From: Senegalimassilia faecalis
GTDB lineage: Bacteria; Actinomycetota; Coriobacteriia; Coriobacteriales; Eggerthellaceae
Direction: 5' to 3'
Length of the DNA: 64,000 nt
NCBI RefSeq assembly: GCF_004135645.1
Contig: NZ_SDPW01000001.1
Coordinates: 1,674,001 to 1,738,000 of the forward strand
Part shown: positions 19,603 through 27,753 of the stretch, piece by piece
How the letters are laid out: each line of letters begins with the position of its first letter
Numbering within the stretch: the first letter of the stretch is position 1
Program-made: the position numbers and the translations under genes
Notes under the pieces: generated by a model
Told to the model about the DNA's origin: nothing
Database searches by the model: none
What the model saw: only the letters and a program-made list of their open reading frames with translations

Positions 19603-20748
19603 ATGGCGTTACTGTACACAGAGGAGCAGAAGGAGCTCATCAAGGCCGTCCACGATGTGGCCGAGAGCGAGATCAAGCCGCACGTTGCAGCAGCCGACGA
19701 GGCGGGCAAGACTCCCGACGAGCTTTGGAAGTGGGGTTTTGATCTAGGGTTGCACCTCGTGGAGATCCCCGAGGAATTCGGCGGCATGGGTCTTGATTAC
19801 GAGACGTGCGCCATGATGTTCGAAGAGCTTGCCAAGGTCGACGCGGCCTACGCTGATACGTTCGTCACGAACTTCGTCGCATTCCGCAACATTCACCTGA
19901 AGGGCACTCCCGAGCAGGCTCAGCACTTCGTCGACAAAACCATCGACAACGGTTTCGCGGCGTTCTGCCTGACCGAGGCCAACGCTGGTTCCGACGTTGC
20001 CGGCATGAAGTCCACGGCTGTGCTCGATGGCGACGAGTATGTGCTCAACGGCACGAAGAGCTTCATCACGAATGGCTCTATTGCGTCTATCTACGTCATC
20101 TTCGCCAAGACCGATCCCGAGGCTCGTGGCCACGGCATCACGGCGTTTTTGGTCGACGGCGACACGCCCGGTCTTTCCGCAGGCGCCCATGAGAACAAGA
20201 TGGGCTTCAGGTTGTCGGACACCACCGAAGTTATCATGGACAACGTCCGCGTGCCGAAGAGCGCTGTAATCGGCAAGCCCGGCGAGGGCATGGGCATCGC
20301 GTTGAACGCTTTGAACCTGTCTCGCGCTTTCATTTCCACGCTTGGCGTCGGCATCATGCAGCGTGCCGTCGACGAGGCTGTCACGTACGCTCAGCAGCGC
20401 AAGCAGTTTGGAAAGCGTCTTATCGACTTCCAGATGGTGCAGGCTCTGCTGGCCGACATGGCCATCAAGACCGAGGCTTCTCGCGTCATGGTGAACAACT
20501 GCATGCGCCTGATGGACAAGGGCGACTTGGTGCGCGGCGAAGGCGCCATGGTCAAGACGTTCGTCACCGATTGCATGCAGGAAGTTACTTCCAATGCGGT
20601 TCAGGTGTTCGGCGGCTATGGCTTCAGCAAGGATTACCCTGTTGAGAAGCTCATGCGCGATGCGAAGGTTTTCCAGATCTTCGAGGGCACGAACCAGATT
20701 CAGCGCATGACCATCGCGAAGAACCTTGATGCTGAATATCGTTCGTAG
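19603..20748 (+). CDS. Acyl-CoA dehydrogenase (canonical catalytic Glu)
   Basis: The 381-residue flavoprotein has all ACAD signatures: AFCLTEANAGSDVAGMKSTA in the FAD/substrate region, QRKQFGKRLIDFQMVQ in the C-domain, and FQIFEGTNQIQR near the end, which places the catalytic base at about E361 as in short/medium-chain enzymes. AAAGGAG precedes the ATG. The gene lies about 100 bases beyond the etf-NUDIX-MBL operon in the same direction and may be read with it, so EtfAB is the natural electron partner. Which chain type it uses cannot be told. A hairpin follows downstream. Confidence 0.92.
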   Translation: MALLYTEEQKELIKAVHDVAESEIKPHVAAADEAGKTPDELWKWGFDLGLHLVEIPEEFGGMGLDYETCAMMFEELAKVDAAYADTFVTNFVAFRNIHLKGTPEQAQHFVDKTIDNGFAAFCLTEANAGSDVAGMKSTAVLDGDEYVLNGTKSFITNGSIASIYVIFAKTDPEARGHGITAFLVDGDTPGLSAGAHENKMGFRLSDTTEVIMDNVRVPKSAVIGKPGEGMGIALNALNLSRAFISTLGVGIMQRAVDEAVTYAQQRKQFGKRLIDFQMVQALLADMAIKTEASRVMVNNCMRLMDKGDLVRGEGAMVKTFVTDCMQEVTSNAVQVFGGYGFSKDYPVEKLMRDAKVFQIFEGTNQIQRMTIAKNLDAEYRS

Positions 20749-20836
20749 CGCGAAACCGACAACCGTTATCTCGCGAAGAAGCCTGAGCTCGACAACATCG
20801 TAGCGAATAACGGTCACAAAGAGTGCAATGAGAAAA

Positions 20837-20870
20837 CGCGCCGCCAAACCTTATAAGGTTTGGCGGCGCG
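20837..20870. terminator. Long GC-rich hairpin
   Basis: CGCGCCGCCAAACC pairs with GGTTTGGCGGCGCG around a 6-base loop. On the minus strand it is followed by TTTTCTC; on the plus strand no T-run is present. It lies between convergent genes. Confidence 0.6.
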
Positions 20871-20997
20871 TCCGTGTTCTGCGGCGAATTTAGCGCATCT
20901 CGTGTCGATTCGAAAACGCAAGAGATAGGTAACAGGCTCTGGATGTCGTATGGGGCTACGGCTTCAGGTTGAAATGCTTGTCTGCCTTTCGGGCATT

Positions 20998-21026
20998 AAA
21001 AAAGGGAAGCTTAGCTTCCCTTTTTT
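20998..21026. terminator. Two-way intrinsic terminator
   Basis: AAAAAAGGGAAGC and GCTTCCCTTTTTT form a symmetrical stem with T-runs on both strands, 18 bases beyond the stop of the minus-strand acyl-CoA ligase gene and downstream of the plus-strand dehydrogenase. Confidence 0.9.
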
Positions 21027-21043
21027 AATGCTATGCGCAAACG

Positions 21044-22681
21044 CTATTTCGGATCGTTCGCCATGCGCTCTTTCAGAATCTCTGCGAGCTCGAAGCGCTT
21101 CACCTTGCCCATCGGGGTCTTCGGAATCTCCGGCAGATACTCGATGCGCTCAGGCCACAGTCGCTTAGCAACGTGCTGAGAGGCCAGGTAATCGGTGATT
21201 TCCTTCAGGCTGGGCTCGTGCTCGTCGCGTGCAACAGCGAACGTGCAGATGCGCTCTCCCAGGCGTTCATCGGGCATGCCGATAGTAGCGGTCTCCAGGA
21301 TGCCGGGGCACTCTACCAAGTCGTCGTCAATCTCACGAGCCGAGATGTTCTCGCCACCGCGGATGATGATCTCCTTCTTGCGGCCGTTGATGCGCAGACG
21401 GCCTTCCTCGTCGATGTAGCCCAGGTCGCCGCTGTGGAACCAGCCGTCGTCATCAAGCGCGCGATCGGTGCGCTCAGGCTCGTTCAGATAACCTACGAAC
21501 AGGTGCGGACCCGTCGAAAGCTCTTCGCCCTGTACGCCGGCAGGAACCTCGTTGCCGTCGTTGTCCACCGTCTTGATCTCGATGCCGGGGTAGGGGATGC
21601 CGGACCAGTTGCCGCTCCATTCCTGGCACTTGTCGATCGGCACGTAAACATGCGGGCAGCTTTCCGTGGAGCCGTACACCTCGCACAGGTCGACGCCATG
21701 GAGTTTGGCGCAGTGCACGAGGCGCGCCGGAACGGGAGCACCGCCGCATAGCCACAGATTCAGCGTCTCAAGCTGCGGACCGTTGTCGAATTCGATGCAC
21801 TTCAGGATGTCGTAGATAAACGGCGTGGAAGCCATGGTCCACGTGCAGCCTTCGCGGTTCATCAGCTCGATAGCCTCGCGCGGCGAGAACTGCTGCATCA
21901 GCACGCTGCGACCGCCCACAAGCATCGGGGCAATAAGACCATGCCAGAAACCAACGGCGTGGTTGAGCGGCGAGCAGTCGAACATGACATCGTCTTCGGT
22001 GCGACGAGCTTCGCCGACGAAAACGCGCTCCGAGTACAGCATGTTGTTATGCGTCAGCAGTGCGGCCTTCGGCTTGCCGGTGGTGCCGGACGTCGACAGG
22101 ATAACGACGACATCGTCCGAGGATACCTCGGGCACGCCCGTGTATGGCTCATAATTGCTGCAGATGTCAGAAAGCTCGATAGTGCCGTGCTTCGCGGGCT
22201 CGAACTTGTCGTAAACCGCAATCGCTTTCAGCGAAGGCACCTGAGTCTTGACGTCGATTGCCTGCTGCTCGCAGTCGGTGTTGTGGAAATACGTGGGGCA
22301 AATGAAGGCGACCGTGCTCACCAGGTTCATGATGTAGATAAGGTCGGCGTCGTTGTAGTTCTTCGGAACGGGGTGGATAACCGCGCCGACTTTCAGGCAG
22401 GCGACATACGCGATGGCGAAACCTGCCCAGTTGGGGAATTGAAGCGTTACCACGTCGCCGGTTTCAACGCCAACTTCCTTGAACCAAGACGCCAGACGTG
22501 CAGCCTTTTCGTCGACTTCCTTGTACGTGAAACGACTGCCCTGATCGTCTGCGACGTACTCATTGTCACCGTATTTCTCGACGGTTTTGTTCCACACGTC
22601 AAGAACGGTATCTTTACCCCAGTACCCCTTCTCGTAATACATTTGCTTGCGTTGCTCATTGATTTTCAGGCCTGTGATCAT
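21044..22681 (-). CDS. AMP-forming acyl-CoA ligase (CaiC-like)
   Basis: The 545-residue ANL-family enzyme activates a carboxylic acid to its CoA thioester using ATP. Motifs: LSTSGTTGKPKAALLTHNN (AMP/phosphate loop), FHSGDLGYIDEEGRLRINGR with KKEIIIRGGENIS (hinge and A8 motif) and PKTPMGKVKRFELAE carrying the C-terminal catalytic lysine. The overall pattern is closest to carnitine/crotonobetaine-CoA ligases and medium-chain acid ligases. The start at 22681 has AGGAAGGA in front; a longer in-frame start at 22720 does not. It lies behind an acyl-CoA dehydrogenase on the same strand and opposite an enoyl-CoA hydratase, a set reminiscent of caiC-caiA-caiD. The natural acid is unknown. Confidence 0.88.
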   Translation of the reverse strand: MITGLKINEQRKQMYYEKGYWGKDTVLDVWNKTVEKYGDNEYVADDQGSRFTYKEVDEKAARLASWFKEVGVETGDVVTLQFPNWAGFAIAYVACLKVGAVIHPVPKNYNDADLIYIMNLVSTVAFICPTYFHNTDCEQQAIDVKTQVPSLKAIAVYDKFEPAKHGTIELSDICSNYEPYTGVPEVSSDDVVVILSTSGTTGKPKAALLTHNNMLYSERVFVGEARRTEDDVMFDCSPLNHAVGFWHGLIAPMLVGGRSVLMQQFSPREAIELMNREGCTWTMASTPFIYDILKCIEFDNGPQLETLNLWLCGGAPVPARLVHCAKLHGVDLCEVYGSTESCPHVYVPIDKCQEWSGNWSGIPYPGIEIKTVDNDGNEVPAGVQGEELSTGPHLFVGYLNEPERTDRALDDDGWFHSGDLGYIDEEGRLRINGRKKEIIIRGGENISAREIDDDLVECPGILETATIGMPDERLGERICTFAVARDEHEPSLKEITDYLASQHVAKRLWPERIEYLPEIPKTPMGKVKRFELAEILKERMANDPK

Positions 22682-22777
22682 GCTGCTCCGTCCTTCCTCG
22701 TTGAATCGAAAAAAGTGCATGAACTACCTAGCCGCAAACCCCTCCGCGGCTTTTACAAACAAAATGAAGCTAATGTT

Positions 22778-22812
22778 GTCGATCGGGGCATTTCGCGAAC
22801 GCCCCGATCGAC
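22778..22812 (-). terminator. Hairpin after the CaiA-like gene
   Basis: GTCGATCGGGGC (22778-22789) and GCCCCGATCGAC (22801-22812) form a perfect 12-bp stem 15 bases beyond the stop of the minus-strand dehydrogenase. No T-run follows, so some read-through into the ligase gene is possible. Confidence 0.55.
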
Positions 22813-22826
22813 GTTGTATGGTGGAG

Positions 22827-24023
22827 CTAGTCTTGATATCCCAGCTGCGCTTTCAGGCGCTGGCATTCGCGAGCGATGGTAATGCGCTGCACGGTGGGTG
22901 CGCCCTCTTCAAGCCACAGCGCGCGGCAGTCGCGATACAGTCGCTCAGTCGGGCCGTACGGAGAATCTTCGAAGTAACCGTCGCCACCGAAGATCTCAAG
23001 CATTTCATCGGAGCAGGTTTTCACTGCTTGGATGGAATTCAGCTTGCAGATGGCGGCCTTCTCGTCGACGTACTCGTTGTGCGGGTCCACGTCGAAATCG
23101 CGCGCGAAGTCGTAGACCAGGCAACGCAGCGTGTGCGTAGCGGCGGCCATGTCGGCAATCTTCATCTTGATGGCTTGGCGCGTGGCGATGGGCTTGCCAA
23201 ACGTGATGCGGTCGTTGGCGCGAGCGATGCTCATCTCAAGCATGCGCTGGCACATGCCAAGGTTGGATGCCGCAATGTGAACGCGGGAGATGGACAGCGA
23301 GTGGATGGCCACTTCCATGCCCTGGCCCTCGCGGCCCAGCAGGTATTTCGGGTCGAGACGCACGTTCGTGAATTTCAAGCCCGCATGGCCTGCGCCGCGG
23401 CAGCCCATCATGTGGGGCATTTCCACCAGCTCGAATCCCGGAGCGTCCATAGGCACCAGGAATGCGGACAGGCGGGAATCTTTATCGTCGTTCGGGTCGG
23501 TGACCGCGATGACGTAAGCATACTGAGAGCAGTCAGTGTGGGAGATAAGCCACTTCTCGCCGTTCAGCAGGTAGGAGCCGTCCTCTTGGCGGATGGCGGT
23601 GGAGTGAACGTCGGCGCCGGTGCCGCCGGTTTTCTCGGTAAGCGCGAAGCACGTGAACACGGACTTATCCTGGAACTTGTTCATCAACTCGGCTTTGACC
23701 TCAGGCGTGCCGTATTCGTTGAGGATGCGCCAATTCAGGTCGGCAGAATAATGAAGATGCATGCGCATGCCGCCCGGGCCGCGGCTGAACTCTTCCTGCA
23801 CCTTGAGGATTTCGAGTTCGTTTAAATCCCATCCACCGTACTCGGACGGGAGTGCAAAACGGTAAAGATCGTTCTCGCGCGCCAGATCGAAGAATCGCTG
23901 CGGAAATACGTTGGTCTGCTCGACCTCTTTCTGCATCTCCTCGAACGGACCTTCCGCAAGCGCCCGGACCTTGTTTAGAAACTCAGCAAATTGCTCGTCG
24001 CTGATTTTCGCGTTTGGGTTCAT
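22827..24023 (-). CDS. Acyl-CoA dehydrogenase (CaiA-like)
   Basis: The 398-residue protein has the ACAD fold: FALTEKTGGTGADVHSTA in the mid-domain, a C-domain stretch with NDRITFGKPIATRQAIKMKI, and the C-terminal motif WLEEGAPTVQRITIARE with a glutamate at the catalytic position. It resembles crotonobetainyl-CoA reductase (CaiA) and related actinobacterial enzymes. Three starts compete: TTG at 24041 with GAAGGA close by, and ATGs at 24029 and 24023; the last has AGGGG 8 bases upstream and is used here. It sits upstream of a CoA ligase on the same strand and divergent from an enoyl-CoA hydratase, so a three-enzyme CoA-ester pathway is plausible. Confidence 0.88.
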   Translation of the reverse strand: MNPNAKISDEQFAEFLNKVRALAEGPFEEMQKEVEQTNVFPQRFFDLARENDLYRFALPSEYGGWDLNELEILKVQEEFSRGPGGMRMHLHYSADLNWRILNEYGTPEVKAELMNKFQDKSVFTCFALTEKTGGTGADVHSTAIRQEDGSYLLNGEKWLISHTDCSQYAYVIAVTDPNDDKDSRLSAFLVPMDAPGFELVEMPHMMGCRGAGHAGLKFTNVRLDPKYLLGREGQGMEVAIHSLSISRVHIAASNLGMCQRMLEMSIARANDRITFGKPIATRQAIKMKIADMAAATHTLRCLVYDFARDFDVDPHNEYVDEKAAICKLNSIQAVKTCSDEMLEIFGGDGYFEDSPYGPTERLYRDCRALWLEEGAPTVQRITIARECQRLKAQLGYQD

Positions 24024-24380
24024 ACGCATGCCCCTATTCAATGTATTCCTTCAGAACTCAACATGTGGATTAAACGGAATTCCGTTTGCCTTCCATGTCT
24101 TGTTCCCCTTGCTGTCTCACATGATAGCGAGCGAAATCGCGGTTGTGCGGCGTGAAATCATCGTTGTTTATCGAGGCATTCTTCAGTTCGATAGACCAAA
24201 CCTATCGAATTTAAAAAAGCGTGCAACAGAACTTCAGATGTGTGAGGGGGCGGAAACAGAATTCAAAATTTGTCCATAGAAATCATTCGTAAAAGCCGGC
24301 ATTCTGTTATCAGTCCAACAGACGACAACACAGTCTGGGACAAATTTTCAAAACTTGAGTAAATCAAGAAAGGGGTCGCC
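24024..24380. other. Divergent AT-rich promoter region, CaiA-like / enoyl-CoA hydratase
   Basis: This 357-base gap has no credible gene and is much richer in A+T than the flanking genes. It contains the perfect dyad at 24187-24209, and an AAAGGGG ribosome site sits in front of the hydratase gene. Both divergent promoters must be here. Confidence 0.65.
24187..24209. promoter_or_regulatory. Candidate operator: 8-bp perfect dyad
   Basis: TTCGATAG (24187-24194) and CTATCGAA (24202-24209) are perfect inverted copies with a 7-base spacer, midway between two divergent CoA-metabolism genes. The bound regulator is not identifiable; no regulator gene adjoins this gap. Confidence 0.45.
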
Positions 24381-25259
24381 ATGAGCGTCTATCAGGAAAG
24401 CTATCATCTGCCGGAGTTTACCTACGAGTATGAGAAGCTGAAGATCGACAAGCGTGGTCCGGTTTACGTTTGCGCATTCGACGATGCACAGAACCTCAAC
24501 GCCATGTCCTACAAGCAGATGGCTGAGTTCAACGACTTCCTGATCAAGGTCCGTATGGACAAGGATTGCCGTGTTATCGTTCTGACTGGTGAGGGCCGTT
24601 CCTTCTGCGCCGGCTTCAACCTGAACGACCTGGCTCTTGATCCGCCGGAGGATATGGGCCGCATCCAGCGTGACTTCTACATCATGCAGCGTATGTGCTC
24701 CGATCAGATCGTGAACATGCGTCGTTGCGAGCAGCCGATCATCGGTGCTCTGAAGGGCTACGCTGTTGGTGGCGGTCTGTCCATCTCCTGCGCTTGCGAC
24801 CTGCGTGTTCTGGGCGAGTCCTACAAGATGAACGCTGGCTACCTGTCCATCGGCTACACCGGCACCGACATGGGTGGCGCTTTCTTCCTGCCCAAGATCG
24901 TCGGCTACGCTCGCGCCGCCGAGATCCTGATGAACCCTGCTCGCCACGACGCTCAGCAGCTGCTCGACTGGGGCTTCGCGAACCGCGTTGTCGCCGACGA
25001 CGACGTGCTTGAGACCGCCGTTGCCATGGCAGAGGATATGTGCAAGCAGACGGCTCCGTTCGGCCTGCGCCTGACGAAGGAGTGCCTGCAGACCTCCCTC
25101 GACGGCACCAGCTTCGAGAACGTCATCAAGATGGAGAACCGCAACCAGGTTCTGGCTTCCAACACGAACGACGGCATCATGGGCACCCTCAAGATGAACC
25201 CGCACAACAAGCAGGACGTCAAGGAGAACCCGGACAAGTACGCGTTCCACAACATGTAA
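24381..25259 (+). CDS. Enoyl-CoA hydratase/isomerase (crotonase) family protein
   Basis: The 292-residue crotonase-fold protein has the first oxyanion-hole region FCAGFNLNDLALD near residue 76 and the second, GALKGYAVGGGLSISCACD, near residue 122. The loop where hydratases carry a catalytic glutamate reads SIGYTGTDMGGAFFLP, so one of the usual acid residues appears replaced and an isomerase, racemase or hydrolase role cannot be excluded. AAGGGG precedes the ATG. Codon use is strongly biased to common codons, which suggests high expression. It is divergent from the CaiA-like dehydrogenase and is followed by a strong terminator. Confidence 0.85.
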   Translation: MSVYQESYHLPEFTYEYEKLKIDKRGPVYVCAFDDAQNLNAMSYKQMAEFNDFLIKVRMDKDCRVIVLTGEGRSFCAGFNLNDLALDPPEDMGRIQRDFYIMQRMCSDQIVNMRRCEQPIIGALKGYAVGGGLSISCACDLRVLGESYKMNAGYLSIGYTGTDMGGAFFLPKIVGYARAAEILMNPARHDAQQLLDWGFANRVVADDDVLETAVAMAEDMCKQTAPFGLRLTKECLQTSLDGTSFENVIKMENRNQVLASNTNDGIMGTLKMNPHNKQDVKENPDKYAFHNM

Positions 25260-25282
25260 GTCTTCAAGGCTTGTGTGAATTC

Positions 25283-25318
25283 GTGCCCTCGATCTATAGT
25301 GGTCGAGGGCACTTTTTT
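25283..25318 (+). terminator. Intrinsic terminator after the crotonase gene
   Basis: GTGCCCTCGA (25283-25292) pairs with TCGAGGGCAC (25303-25312), followed by six T bases. Confidence 0.92.
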
Positions 25319-25397
25319 GCTATAGGGGTATAGCTCTCGATTCATCGGCACCCTCCGATGGGTCTCTGAGGGCTTCTGGCAGGAATAGGAGACGAGA

Positions 25398-26012
25398 ATG
25401 AACATCTTGGCCATCAACGGTAGCCATCGTGCCGGAAAAGGCACCGCAGCGCTTCTGAACGCTGTTCTGGAATCTGCGGGCCACCAGGGCGCTACGTGCG
25501 AGTTGATCGAGCTTTCTCATCTGGATATCCGCTTCTGCAGCGGTTGCAACGCGTGCTTGGGCAGAAATCGTTGCGCCATGCACGATGATATGGACTTGCT
25601 GTACGACAAGATGATGCGCGCTGATGGCATTGTGCTTGGCTCTCCGGTGTATTTCGGAACCGTGTCGGCCCGCATGAAGAACTTCATGGATCGCACGCGT
25701 CCGCTGCATATGGTGGACAATGCTCTTGCAGGCAAGGTGGCCGGCATGGTTACGTGCGCCGGTTTGCCCGATTGCGGATGCCAAGGCGCACTTGCTGCTA
25801 TGGACCACTTCTTTGCGACGCATGAGATGCTGGTCGTTCATCCTCGTCCGCTGGGTCCTGTCACGGGTGACGGCGTTGCGGCAACGCAGCTTTCTCGCTT
25901 CAATGAGGCCGGCGATCCTGAATGGCGCAGCGTCAAAGATGATGAGAACGCGTTCAAGTGCGCTCGTCGCCTTGGGCATGATATGTTTAACCTCATTGCG
26001 CGTCTTTCGTAG
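25398..26012 (+). CDS. NADPH-dependent FMN reductase / flavodoxin-like oxidoreductase
   Basis: The 204-residue protein has the flavodoxin-like fold of iron-sulfur flavoproteins and FMN reductases: MNILAINGSHRAGKGTAALL binds the FMN phosphate, and GIVLGSPVYFGTVSARMKNF forms the isoalloxazine-binding loop. A cysteine motif, FCSGCNACLGRNRC, resembles the Cx2Cx2Cx4-6C cluster site of iron-sulfur flavoproteins, so a 4Fe-4S cluster is possible. Further cysteines occur in LPDCGCQG. TAGGAGA precedes the ATG. It stands alone between two terminators. Electron transfer to a small carrier or a detoxification role is likely, but the partner is not evident. Confidence 0.82.
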   Translation: MNILAINGSHRAGKGTAALLNAVLESAGHQGATCELIELSHLDIRFCSGCNACLGRNRCAMHDDMDLLYDKMMRADGIVLGSPVYFGTVSARMKNFMDRTRPLHMVDNALAGKVAGMVTCAGLPDCGCQGALAAMDHFFATHEMLVVHPRPLGPVTGDGVAATQLSRFNEAGDPEWRSVKDDENAFKCARRLGHDMFNLIARLS

Positions 26013-26400
26013 CTTAAGCTCCCATAACTTTCTGATTACGGGTCGCAAGCATAGAGCTTGCGACCCGTTTGTTGTATGGGGGATAGGGTATCGAACTCGT
26101 TGAATCCGAATAGATTTAGGTTCCTATCACCTCAATCGAATGGTGCTTTGTTCTTTGCGTTGCCTTGTCTTGCGATCTTTGCCAAGCAAAGCCGGTTGGG
26201 GGTGCAATCAATTCAATAAGCCCTTATGGCACAGTTTTCGGTGGTGTTATAGAACTTGCAACCTTGTAGGATATCGATTTGAGACAGTACGATGATTCGC
26301 TTATAGTTGTGATCCTCTGGTTGCAGGATGGGCTTTACGATAATATCAGAGCGACTTGGTTATACCCCGTTATCCCAAAGTCTGGGATAACGGGGTATAA
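26013..26400. other. Non-coding gap at a visible base-composition change
   Basis: The gap holds a terminator (26038-26069) and most of a perfect 19-bp palindrome (26359-26401) that abuts the stop of the minus-strand LysR gene. The middle ~290 bases show no gene. Sequence to the right is distinctly richer in G+C for about 27 kb. Confidence 0.6.
26038..26069 (+). terminator. Intrinsic terminator after the FMN reductase
   Basis: ACGGGTCGCAAGC pairs with GCTTGCGACCCGT around a 4-base loop, followed by a short T stretch. Confidence 0.8.
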
Positions 26401-26401
26401 C
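26359..26401. repeat. Perfect 19-bp palindrome at the end of the LysR gene
   Basis: GTTATACCCCGTTATCCCA (26359-26377) and its exact inverse complement (26383-26401) flank the loop AAGTC. The right arm reaches the last base of the LysR stop codon. No T-run follows on either strand, so it is not a typical terminator; it could be a 3'-end stabiliser or mark a junction. Confidence 0.6.
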
Positions 26402-27378
26402 TATTCCGAAGGGAGGACGGTACGGCCCGGCCGGACAAGCAGGTGCTCGTTCTCCAGTTCTCTGTCGGCGAAGTAGCCCTCGGGGATGTTCTCGCGAACG
26501 AAGTCGGCGAACGCGCGTGCCTCGTCGCTCGGGGAGTTGCTGGAGGGCCAGGTGAGGGACACGGGGTACCACATGGTGTCGGTGGCCACCTTGAAGCGGA
26601 CGATGCCGGGCTCGTTGCGGTAACGGCTGGCGATGCTCTCCGGCAGCGACGCCCAGCCGAGCCCCGCCTTCACGCCCTCCACCATGGCCTCGTGGGTGTC
26701 GAAGCAGCCCACCATGTTTTGGTCGCGCAGCGAGAGGCCGTAGCGCTCCCGGAAATGGCGGTTGCCCACCATGTGGCGGCCGGAATGCCACTCGTAGACG
26801 ATCATGGGCCACTTCAGCAGCGTTTCTATGGGAACCGGCCCGAGCGTCTGGTTGTAGGGCGCCTTGTCGGGCGCCAGGAAGACGAGTTTCTTGTAGCCGA
26901 GCACTTCGGTCACGATGCCCGGCTCGGTGGGCTGGTTCTCGAGAATGGCGAAGTCGAGCTCGCCTTCCTTGAGCTTTTGGACGAGCTCGGGCTCGTAGCC
27001 GGCGTCCAGGTGCACCCGGGCCTCGGGACTCTGACGCATGTAGAGCGCGACGAGCCGGGGAAGGAGGGCCACCCCGTCGGCATAGCTCATTCCCACGGTG
27101 ATGTTTGCCGGGAAATGCTCGTCGATGGCGGCGATTTGCGCGGCCATGACCCGTTCCATGTCGGCCATGCTCTGAGCGAACTTCACGGCCACCTTTCCCG
27201 CCTGCGTAAGCGAGATACCCGTGGAGGTCCGATTGATGAGCGGGGTACCGAGCTGCTTCTCGATGGAGGCAATTTTTTGCGACAGCCCGGGGCGCGACAT
27301 GTACAGCTGACCCGCCGCCTGGGAGAGGCTCTTCGCCTTCGAGAGGACGAGCAGAACTTCGATATCGTCGAACAACAT
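26401..27378 (-). CDS. LysR-family transcriptional regulator
   Basis: The 325-residue protein has the LysR winged helix-turn-helix at residues 1-60 (DDIEVLLVLSKAKSLSQAAG, then YMSRPGLSQKIASIEKQLG) and a substrate-binding-protein-like effector domain from about residue 88 (ITVGMSYADGVALLPRLVAL). GAGGGGG lies just upstream of the ATG at 27378; longer in-frame starts lack a ribosome site and would precede the family start. It is divergent from the molybdoenzyme gene at 27754, the classical LysR arrangement, so it probably activates that module in response to its substrate. Similar LysR or LuxR regulators control inducible catabolic molybdoenzymes in related gut bacteria. Confidence 0.88.
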   Translation of the reverse strand: MLFDDIEVLLVLSKAKSLSQAAGQLYMSRPGLSQKIASIEKQLGTPLINRTSTGISLTQAGKVAVKFAQSMADMERVMAAQIAAIDEHFPANITVGMSYADGVALLPRLVALYMRQSPEARVHLDAGYEPELVQKLKEGELDFAILENQPTEPGIVTEVLGYKKLVFLAPDKAPYNQTLGPVPIETLLKWPMIVYEWHSGRHMVGNRHFRERYGLSLRDQNMVGCFDTHEAMVEGVKAGLGWASLPESIASRYRNEPGIVRFKVATDTMWYPVSLTWPSSNSPSDEARAFADFVRENIPEGYFADRELENEHLLVRPGRTVLPSE

Positions 27379-27753
27379 GAACCCCCTCGTCGGCGGTGGC
27401 GTTCCGCCTCGTTCGACATCAATCCAGCTCAAGCCCCTGCTCAGCCGGATTTTACCCCTTACTGCATATATTAAACCCGCCCAAAGGGCGGCCGTCAAGA
27501 GCCTTTGCCCAAAAGGGTGGCGCGATTTTGACGGGGCCTGTAAAGAAAACCTCCATGTAAACGATCCTTTGCAGCCTCTGCAAGCAACCGCGACGGCAAA
27601 TCGGTGACTGACAGGCCAACAAGAAGCCCTCCCTTCCTATGATATGACAAAAGACACGGAATCTGCCGAGGCGAAACGGGTTTGGCGAGCTCTCCTTCGG
27701 CGGAGCCTTTCTGTGCCTTTTTGGAAACGAGGAGAAGAGAAGAGGAGGAATCG
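27379..27753. other. Divergent promoter region, LysR / molybdoenzyme
   Basis: No gene is seen in this 375-base gap. An AT-rich patch with TGCATATATTAA near 27463 is a plausible LysR target or promoter. TATGAT at 27638-27643 could be a -10 box for the molybdoenzyme operon, without a good -35. The ribosome site GAGGAGG is at 27742-27748. Confidence 0.5.
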
